A stretch of DNA of 36,356 nt, taken from positions 1-36,356 of the forward strand of contig SWBL01000429.1 in the NCBI GenBank assembly GCA_024195585.1. The letters are read 5' to 3'. This stretch comes from Aureobasidium sp. EXF-3400. Its lineage: Eukaryota > Ascomycota > Dothideomycetes > Dothideales > Saccotheciaceae. Below, one piece after another: positions 30,491 through 36,356 of the stretch (the stretch's first letter is position 1; every line of letters begins with the position of its first letter). The notes under the pieces are model-generated. The model searched no databases and was not told the origin of the DNA. It was given only the letters and a program-made list of their open reading frames with translations. The translations under genes and the position numbers were made by a program.

Positions 30491-31486
30491 TTCCACGCGA
30501 TGACTTTGTTGTCTATCTCCTTTGTCTTTAATTTTCTAATGTATCTTGAACGACCTAAATTTATGCCCATGCACAACTACCTAGTCAAAAACGTTGGCTG
30601 TTCTCAACGACTGCCACATGTTGCTTCCACTGTCGCGAAAAGAAAACCTGCATGAGCAGGTTCGTCAAAAGCTGCCGTCATTTCTTTATACACGAAAACA
30701 AGACTAGCCAAGATGTCCTTGGCCTTGGTTCTAGTTAAGCATGATCCATACAGGGTCATCTGAGTTTCGTGATTGTCCAAGGTTCATGGCCGTTAGGTTG
30801 GTGGAGGGATTACAGGTGCAACTTGCAGCGAGACCAAGTGGCTTGACGTCTGCAGAACCAAGCACGACAAAGTGGCTTGACAAGACGAAATGAGGCTTGC
30901 GTGGCAGGAAGGAATGAAGCTAGCTAGAAAAGATTGACGTCGATTATGCGCAAGCAGGGCACTGTGCCAGAAGAAAGGCACGGGAAGGATGAGAAACCAG
31001 TCCAGACTCTCGCAAGCGATTCAAGCGAAGCTTGCTCTGACGAGGCTCTGCCACTCTATTCCTGTATTTGACCCTTGATGTCAGATTTTGCAGGGTCAAT
31101 GTGGCTGAGTTACGCGTGCTATGATGACAGGTTGGCTTTAGAAGAAGATTATCACTTGGAATAGAAACAAGGAAACGCTTATGGAAAGACAGAGAAATAC
31201 AAGTATGATGAAAGTGCAGCAACGCATGGCCGGGTTGCGGGGCAGCCTGTTTGGGCGGACAGCTTCAGATGACGTGCCATGGTGGGGTAGCAATACATCA
31301 TACCTGGTAGCCATCGAACGACAGCTCTCTCACCACACGCATTTAAATACCTCGCACAATTCCCTCCGACATACACTTTCTCATACCATAACATCTTCTC
31401 CAAACAAAAAACTCTCATCTTTGATACCCCATCAACCTTTCAACCTATACCCCCTTCCAAATTTCATCCACACATAAACACACATC
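30491..31486. other. Long promoter region of the LEA-like gene
   Basis: About 1 kb with no supported coding region. It includes a 12-bp direct repeat (30836-30847 and 30870-30881), an AT-rich atttaaata element near 31341-31349 that could act as a TATA box, and a CA/CT-rich leader (tttcaacctatacccccttcc) up to the ATG at 31487. Long, structured promoters are common for stress-induced genes. Confidence 0.45.
30836..30881. repeat. 12-bp direct repeat pair AAGTGGCTTGAC
   Basis: Two exact copies of aagtggcttgac at 30836-30847 and 30870-30881, 34 bp apart start to start, roughly 600 bp before the LEA-like start codon. Possibly paired regulator sites; purely a sequence observation. Confidence 0.7.
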
Positions 31487-32834
31487 ATGTCGAACGTTCC
31501 TGGTAAGTCAAGCTTGAGCTTCCAATCACCTCCTTCCAATTCACATCGTGGCTAACACAGTTCCAGCCCATCTCCCCGGTGATCTTGGAGAGCATGACCC
31601 TCGCCGTGAGGCTCACCCCCATGGCAACGAACCCGGAGCTGGTGGCCACGAAGTCAAGGTCGGCTCCGCTGAGGCCAAGGGCATTGACAGCAATGCCACC
31701 GCCGCCGAGAACAGCAACAACCGTGACCCCACAACAGACAACACTGCCGAGCACGCCATGGAGGGTGGCAGCACTGAGACCATGGACCGTCACAAGCGCC
31801 AGCAGGCCTCCGAAATCCCCGGCGGTCGCACTGGCCAGGACGGTGTCGATGACCACCTTACCCGCGCCGGTCGTCAGCAGGAGACCGACACTCGCTCCAA
31901 CTACGGCGATATCAGCAACCAGGGTTCAGGCTTGACTGGCTCTCAATCTCACCACCACCACAACAACCACCACCACGGCTCGACCGGCTCGGGTCTGACC
32001 GGCGGTCTTTCTCAGTCTGGTACTGAGCCCATCTCTGGCGTCAGAGGTGCCGGCATTAGCGGTACTCCCTACGACGCTGGCAACGTCCAGTCCACTGGCT
32101 TCAGTGGTTCCGACCCCCAGGAGCGTCACCAGCTCCACCACGGCACTGCCCACCACGCCCACGACTTCAGCCACAACCACAACACCCGCACCGGTGAGCT
32201 CCTTGACCCCGCCAGTGGTAGAGACACTGGCATTCCCGGCTACGCTGGTGGCGCCTCTGGCTTGACTGGCTCAAACACCACCGGCACCGGCCTCACCGGC
32301 TCTTCTACCACCGGTACCGGCTACGGCCAGACTGGCTCCACTGGTGAGCGTCTGAGAGAGGACCTCCGCGAGGGTGAGCGTGGCCTTACTGGCTCTCACA
32401 CCGGCACTGGCCTTACCGGCTCATCCACCACCGGTGCTGGCTACGGTCAGACTGGTAGCTTCGGCCAGACTGCCGGCACCAGCCTCACTGGCGGCTCCGG
32501 AGTTGGCTCAACTCCCTCTGGTTACGGTTCATCTACCACCGGCACTGGCTATGGCCAGACTGGCTCTACCGGTGAGCGTCTCAGAGACGATGTCCGTGAG
32601 GGCGAGCGTGAGCTTAGCGGCCACCACGGCTCTACCGGCTCAGGCTTGGCCGGCAGCACCACTGGTCAGCACGAGTCCACTGGTGAGCGCCTCAAGGATG
32701 ACGTCCGCGAGGGCGAGCGCGCTACCGGCCATGACAGCACTGGCAGCACCGAACACAAGAAGGCTTCTCTCTTGGACAAGCTCAACCCCATGAAGGACTC
32801 TGACGGTGACGGCAAGAAGGGTTTCATGTCATAA
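31487..32834 (+). CDS. Repeat-rich LEA/dehydrin-like hydrophilic protein
   Basis: Two exons (31487-31502 and 31567-32834) code for 427 residues beginning MSNVPAHLPGDLGEHDPR. The protein is almost devoid of hydrophobic and Cys residues and is dominated by Gly, Thr, Ser, His and charged residues. It has a His-rich patch (HHHHNNHHHG), a region of SGLTGS/TTGTGYGQTGS repeats (about 220-400), three copies of STGERL[RK][DE]D[LV]REGER (coding 32337-32381, 32565-32609, 32676-32720), and a C-terminal LLDKLNPMKDSDGDGKKGF. The last is a lysine-rich amphipathic segment that recalls the K-segment of plant dehydrins. This composition suggests a disordered desiccation or stress protectant of the fungal dehydrin-like type; that role is inferred. 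The 3' acceptor is ambiguous: CAG at 31560 or 31566, both in frame, differing by Val-Pro; the branch CTAAC sits too near the first, so the second is preferred. Confidence 0.82.
32337..32720 (+). repeat. Three diverged copies of a 45-nt coding repeat
   Basis: Copies at 32337-32381, 32565-32609 and 32676-32720 each encode STGERL-basic/acidic-REGER, a strongly charged helix-prone unit. The first two are preceded by GYGQTG, the third by GQHE. Diverged in sequence but constant in length. Confidence 0.85.
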
Positions 32835-33173
32835 ATAACTCGCTATGACCCCTCACCTCAAGATGACGATCAGTAACGAACGATTACTTTAATGTAGCAT
32901 AACGAACCTTTTCGAATGAACAATAATTCTTCAATATTTACCTTTCCTCTTTGCTGTTTTCCGTTGTATGATGTTATAATGTAGAAGCCTCACAATAAAT
33001 TGTTGAGCTACAGCATATCCTATGTTTAGACGATGTATCGACATCAACTGATTCTAAGAGGTTGGTATTTTGTTGACTTTGGTGCTCTCGGCTCGGTGAG
33101 GCGCTGGCTCTTTTGACTTGGCACCGCATCTTGGACCTTTCAGATTCTTACCATCGTCAGCACAAGACTCGAG
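32835..33173. other. Spacer between LEA-like and NFKBIL1-like genes
   Basis: 339 bp, both flanking genes on the plus strand. AT-rich in the middle (atgttataatgtagaag, cacaataaattg), likely the 3' untranslated region and polyadenylation area of the LEA-like gene, then the promoter of the next gene. No coding feature. Confidence 0.45.
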
Positions 33174-34436
33174 ATGCCCAGCATGCAAGATAGCATCAAT
33201 CAGATCAAAGAGCAGATACGCGACCATGATTACGCACGCCAATCACACGAACAAACGCAGCGCGAGCACGAGCGCATCCTGGACGAATATGACCATATGA
33301 CGCGCCACCGTTCAACACGCATGCGCGAAGAGAGAGATAGCAAGAGACACCATCACAGCGAGAGACGTCGATCCAGGTCGCCGCCATCTTTGCGCTTCCG
33401 TTTCAAGGATGGCAAGAGCGGTGGTAGTGAAAGACGCAAGAGCAAGCATTCATCACACAGACACAGGCACAGACATACTTCCAGGCACACCGATGAGCAG
33501 GACAAGGCCGACGTTCAAGGTTATACCGCCCACCCCTTCTCGCGACCGCGCACTTCCGAGTATCTGGATCCGTCCGTTTCAGCTTCGCCTCAGCCCGAGC
33601 CCAATGCTGCTCAGTCTGTAGACCCAGATCTTGCCTTCCGAGAATCGCTGTTCGATGCCATGGCAGATGACGAGGGTGCCGCATACTGGGAAGGTGTCTA
33701 TGGAGAGTCCATCCACTCTTACCCTCGACCTTCTGTCAAAGACGACCAAGGACATCTCGAGCAAATGACTGATGATCAATACGTCGAATACGTCAAAGCC
33801 AAGATGTGGGAAAAGAAGAACCCCGAGCTGCTCAGGGAGCGTCAAGCGCGTGCTGAACGTGAAGAGGAGGCTCAAAACGCAAGGTCCAGAAAGAGAAGGC
33901 ATGACAGCGAGGATGAGGAATACGAGGAAGACTTTGAATGGGTTGGCAATGAAGAAAAGGGCTACGAGAAGAGATCTACACGCACACGTCGTCAAAAGTC
34001 AGACACACGAGACGCGCCACGCGACAAGAGCTTCATGTCCGATGTCGATGCTGCCCTTGCTCGAGGTACCAAACGGAAAGAAGCAAAGAAATGGCAACAA
34101 GCCTGGCTGTCTTACCAACAAAAATGGCAAGACCTCAAAGCCAATTCTGCACAACTCCAAGGCGAAGAGCTTCTCAGAGCAGTCCCTTGGCCTGTTCAAA
34201 GTCTTGCCGCCAGAGACGTTGCTAAGCAGAATGTTGAAGACTTCTTCTCCAATGCTCCTCTGGATTCTGAGGATATCCAAGTCAAGACTCTCAAAGATGA
34301 GAGTGTCAATTGGCATCCTGACAGATTTCAACGTCGCTTTGGTGGAAGCAATGTCGATGAGGAAACACTCAAACTTGCCACGAGTGTCTTCCAGACCATT
34401 TTTGAGATGTGGGAGCGTATTAGACCAGCCAGATGA
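33174..34436 (+). CDS. NFKBIL1-like nuclear protein with J-like C-terminus
   Basis: Single exon, 420 residues (a second Met at codon 4, 33183, could also start). The N-terminus is a coiled-coil-like helix (INQIKEQIRDHDYARQS). It is followed by an Arg/Ser/His-rich, SR-like segment (about 45-105: RRSRSPPSL, HRHRHRHTSRH), an acidic/basic charged central part with a long helix (EKKNPELLRERQARAEREEE), and KRRHDSEDEEYEEDFEW. The C-terminal ~110 residues are the family hallmark: WLSYQQKWQDL, VPWPV, and a DnaJ-helix-like NWHPDRFQRRFGG followed by LATSVFQTIFEMWERIR. This matches fungal proteins annotated as NF-kappa-B inhibitor-like 1, a conserved family unrelated to true NF-kappa-B inhibition in fungi; human NFKBIL1 associates with splicing. 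A nuclear RNA-processing role is inferred from the SR-like composition. The overlapping 225-codon frame at 33772-34449 is a +1 shadow. Confidence 0.85.
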   Translation: MPSMQDSINQIKEQIRDHDYARQSHEQTQREHERILDEYDHMTRHRSTRMREERDSKRHHHSERRRSRSPPSLRFRFKDGKSGGSERRKSKHSSHRHRHRHTSRHTDEQDKADVQGYTAHPFSRPRTSEYLDPSVSASPQPEPNAAQSVDPDLAFRESLFDAMADDEGAAYWEGVYGESIHSYPRPSVKDDQGHLEQMTDDQYVEYVKAKMWEKKNPELLRERQARAEREEEAQNARSRKRRHDSEDEEYEEDFEWVGNEEKGYEKRSTRTRRQKSDTRDAPRDKSFMSDVDAALARGTKRKEAKKWQQAWLSYQQKWQDLKANSAQLQGEELLRAVPWPVQSLAARDVAKQNVEDFFSNAPLDSEDIQVKTLKDESVNWHPDRFQRRFGGSNVDEETLKLATSVFQTIFEMWERIRPAR

Positions 34437-35051
34437 TAAGTCTAGGTAAGAGCAAGTGAGTAGTGTCTTGATTTCAACGAAAATCCAATTCTACTCACGC
34501 GCCATTATCAATCATCATTCTGCATCCTCTGCATGCAAGAAAAATATCCTCGTTGCAAATCTTCCCTAGTAAATACTGCAGTTGATAACACGTGCAGGTC
34601 CGAGACTGTTACGCTCTTGAACACGTGCTTTTGCATGCTTGACCTGCCGACTGTAGTTTCATGCGATTTCAGCAAGGCAAGAAGTCATATCAGTCGTACC
34701 TTCCACAACGTATGGTATAACAATACCACGTGCGGTGCCACGCGTACACAACCAATCCAGAACGTGAAGGCACGATGGAAAGTCGTCGATACTTCAACCC
34801 AGTGTCCAAACACTCTTGCTCCTTGTCCACAACAACATTTTTCATCAAGCCAATATCCAGATCAGACGATTGCATCTCAAAAGCCCATTCCAATATCGCA
34901 ATTCTTATCCATTGATACAAGTATTCATACTTCAAGTACAGAGGTAAAGTCTTGATCATATTTACGAACAAGCCGACTCCTTTTGCTAATTACAATTCTA
35001 GTCTTCTTGCATCTATCCATCCCAAGACAACCAACTCCAAGAACACACATC
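34437..35051. other. Upstream region of the small CGCxH gene
   Basis: About 615 bp with no domain-bearing frame. A probable leader intron of the gene at 35052 occupies 34944-35001. Frames at 34533-34955 (plus) and 34690-34971 (minus) are rejected as chance. Confidence 0.4.
34944..35001 (+). other. Probable 5'-leader intron
   Basis: GTAAAG donor at 34944, branch-like TGCTAATTAC at about 34984-34993, and a TCTAG acceptor ending at 35001. The 58-nt length matches the other introns here. It lies 50 bp before the ATG of the small Cys protein, in its untranslated leader. Confidence 0.5.
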
Positions 35052-35276
35052 ATGTGCCGTGCAAGAGTCACCACCTACATGCTCTGCGGCTGCATCCATA
35101 AACACTGCGACATCTGTACCCAAGCTCTTAAGGCGAGCACTGCGGTTGAATGGGAACTCACACACCTTTGTCCTGATTGGGACAAGACTGCAAATGAAGT
35201 CCAGGAGAGTGTTAACAAGCGTTGCACTGCTCACGCTAGGGAACACCTTGAGAAGTCCAGAGCCACTAAGAGATGA
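35052..35276 (+). CDS. Small MC...CGCxH Cys protein, function unknown
   Basis: 74 residues, MCRARVTTYMLCGCIHKHCD at the N-terminus. Cysteines at 2, 12, 14, 19, 22, 40 and 58 plus His16 could form a zinc site (CGCxHxxCxxC). The C-terminal half is charged and helical (DKTANEVQESVNKR...HAREHLEKSRATKR). The open frame continues upstream without a good start, and an ATG preceded by a likely leader intron gives the Met-Cys start typical of this fungal type. It shares the MC...CGCxH opening with the larger protein at 19517 but is otherwise dissimilar. No function proposed. Confidence 0.65.
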   Translation: MCRARVTTYMLCGCIHKHCDICTQALKASTAVEWELTHLCPDWDKTANEVQESVNKRCTAHAREHLEKSRATKR

Positions 35277-35507
35277 GCTTGCTGGCACTTGTTGAAGAAG
35301 GACTGAGCAAGACCTGTACGGAGATGAAGTTTGCAGATGGCTCTTGCAATGGAGGGTTCTGATTGTGATGGCGGATGAAAGGCCGCAGTAGGACGTCAAC
35401 AATGGCTTGTCCTTTCACGCTCTCTTGGTACCATATGAGGTATTCGGATAAACCTCAATCAACATGCAATGAACCAAGGCTTTTCGGGAGTTTCCAACAT
35501 TACAGAC

Positions 35508-36356
35508 TCATGTATACCCAGCATGTTTCAATCCCTCAATCATGCCTCCACTCATCAAAGTCCACCTCAAAACATTAAACCCTTGCACCTCACCACCGGC
35601 AGCAGCTCCAAAGCCTCTAACGAATTCCTCTGCAACTTTGATACCTCTAAGAACGATCTTTCCCTCTTCCGTCTTGTCCAGAAACTTTTCTATCCACTCT
35701 TCCAACTCTTTCTCCTCTCCACTGCCAATAATGCATTTATTGACAGAAGCAGAAAACCCAATCAATGCTTTGAGCACGAAAGCAGCTTGACCAGCAAATT
35801 GTCTATACCGTATTCCTTGCTGGCAAAACTCGATATTCTCGAACGTTGGCAGCACATCAGAGTATTCGACAAAACACTCTACCCATTTCCTCAATTCTTG
35901 GATTGAGAGGATGCCTTTGCTGACATGTTTGAACCTCAACTTTGTCATCACGAGGTTGTTGTGTCGTAGCCATTGCAGTGCTTTGAGAAGGCATTTAACT
36001 CCATCGTCTAATGGAGATCGTAAATCGTAGATGAAGTCTGCAGTGTTGAAGTGGAGAGGTAGGGTTTCGTTGCGTATGAGAGAGCAGGTGTGGGAGATTG
36101 GTGGTGAGATCCAAGTGTTGTGTCCACAGTATTGAGAGAGTAGATGAGTTTTGTGCTGAGAAGAAGAGTCTTCAAGGATGTATCTGTAGATTTGGAGACG
36201 CAGTTCTGCTGGAAGAGAAAGTAGAGGGCTTGGTGTAGAGGTAGAAGATGTAGAAGATGTAGAAGACGTAGAAGATGTAGAAGATGTAGAAGATGTAGAA
36301 GATGTAGAAGATGTAGAAGATGTAGAAGATGTAGAAGATGTAGAAGATGTAGAAGA
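35508..36356 (-). CDS. Partial F-box-like / 2EXR-type fungal protein, N-terminus off the window
   Basis: The frame is open from the right edge to a stop at 35508, 282 residues so far, with the true start beyond 36356. It opens with a Thr-Ser-Ser tandem tract encoded by the 9-bp minisatellite, then STPSPLLSLPAELRLQIYRY, the F-box-like opening (LPxELRxxIYxY) common in fungal 2EXR/F-box-like proteins. Following motifs of that group include SHTCSLIRNETLPLHF, in which a recent-arrival residue string sits before a conserved Phe. The rest is alpha-helical without catalytic motifs (KCLLKALQWLRHNNL, KELEEWIEKFLDKTEEGK). The Met at 35948 is internal. Such proteins are expanded in filamentous fungi and mostly uncharacterised; ubiquitin-ligase adaptor function is not shown. 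Confidence 0.75.
   Translation of the reverse strand, partial: SSTSSTSSTSSTSSTSSTSSTSSTSSTSSTSSTSSTSSTSTPSPLLSLPAELRLQIYRYILEDSSSQHKTHLLSQYCGHNTWISPPISHTCSLIRNETLPLHFNTADFIYDLRSPLDDGVKCLLKALQWLRHNNLVMTKLRFKHVSKGILSIQELRKWVECFVEYSDVLPTFENIEFCQQGIRYRQFAGQAAFVLKALIGFSASVNKCIIGSGEEKELEEWIEKFLDKTEEGKIVLRGIKVAEEFVRGFGAAAGGEVQGFNVLRWTLMSGGMIEGLKHAGYT
36241..36356. repeat. 9-bp minisatellite (gtagaagat)n, coding Thr-Ser-Ser
   Basis: About 13 copies of gtagaagat, one with a final C instead of T (third unit), running off the right edge. On the minus strand, in the frame of the F-box-like protein, each unit reads ACA-TCT-TCT. No stop or ATG arises in that frame, so copy number can change without breaking the protein. 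Confidence 0.95.

Noticed and set aside
31485..31856. Antisense frames opposite the LEA-like gene (also 31926-32180)
   Set aside because: They mirror the Gly/Thr/His repeats of the sense gene and begin or end with it; repeat codons leave the opposite strand open by chance.
33772..34449. 225-codon plus-strand frame overlapping the NFKBIL1-like gene
   Set aside because: It is the +1 frame of a Lys/Arg/Glu-rich coding region; the family motifs are all in the 33174-34436 frame.
34533..34955. 140-codon plus-strand frame before the small Cys gene
   Set aside because: No domain or homology recalled, and it ends in a region that looks like a spliced leader of the gene at 35052.

Overview
This window is nuclear DNA of a filamentous ascomycete (Pezizomycotina, most likely a Dothideomycete such as a black yeast or relative; the class is inferred, not proven). 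The evidence is eukaryotic: many spliceosomal introns of about 47-64 nt with GTRNGY-like donors, CTAAC/CTGAC-type branch sites and YAG acceptors; single genes transcribed from both strands without operons; and fungal protein families (Itc1, Sgf73, Mrn1/Nrd1, ALG8, GH47, fungal rhodopsin-like membrane protein). I rebuilt nine multi-exon genes by hand and checked that the exon phases add up to open frames.

Layout. 0.2-5 kb (minus strand): a secreted PAF-acetylhydrolase-like alpha/beta hydrolase, a four-helix membrane protein of unknown role, and a class I CPD photolyase with a probable dual mitochondrial/nuclear start. 6-13.2 kb (minus): the four-RRM RNA-binding protein Mrn1/Nrd1, then the Itc1 subunit of the ISW2 chromatin remodeller, with seven or eight exons in which the first holds only the ATG. 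14.2-18.5 kb: ALG8 (minus) and a GH47 alpha-1,2-mannosidase (plus), arranged head to head around a 613-bp shared promoter. ALG8 completes, and GH47 enzymes trim, the same N-glycan. 19.5-21.8 kb: a Cys-motif protein of unknown function converging on a mitochondrial-type HAD phosphatase (CECR5/HDHD5-like). 22.3-23.6 kb: a cluster of three very small genes, two of which are tandem diverged paralogues with the same unusual structure (ATG, then at once an intron). 24-25.4 kb: Sgf73 of SAGA. 26.2-27.4 kb: a secreted Ser/Thr-rich protein with a PAN-like Cys cluster. 27.4-29 kb: gene-poor. 29-30.5 kb: a five-exon seven-helix rhodopsin-like protein. 31.5-32.8 kb: a repeat-rich, hydrophilic LEA/dehydrin-like protein. 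33.2-34.4 kb: an NFKBIL1-like nuclear protein. 35 kb: a second small MC...CGCxH protein. 35.5 kb to the end: a partial F-box-like/2EXR-type protein whose N-terminal part runs into a 9-bp minisatellite at the window edge.

The content is mostly ordinary fungal core genes: chromatin (Itc1, Sgf73), N-glycosylation (ALG8, GH47), DNA repair and RNA binding. Between them lie lineage-specific small genes. The most interesting parts are the tandem ATG-intron micro-gene pair at 22.8-23.6 kb, the ALG8/GH47 bidirectional pair, the recurrent splitting of the start codon from the rest of the gene, and the repeat-based stress-type protein at 31.5 kb. No transposon, rRNA, tRNA or CRISPR array was recognised.
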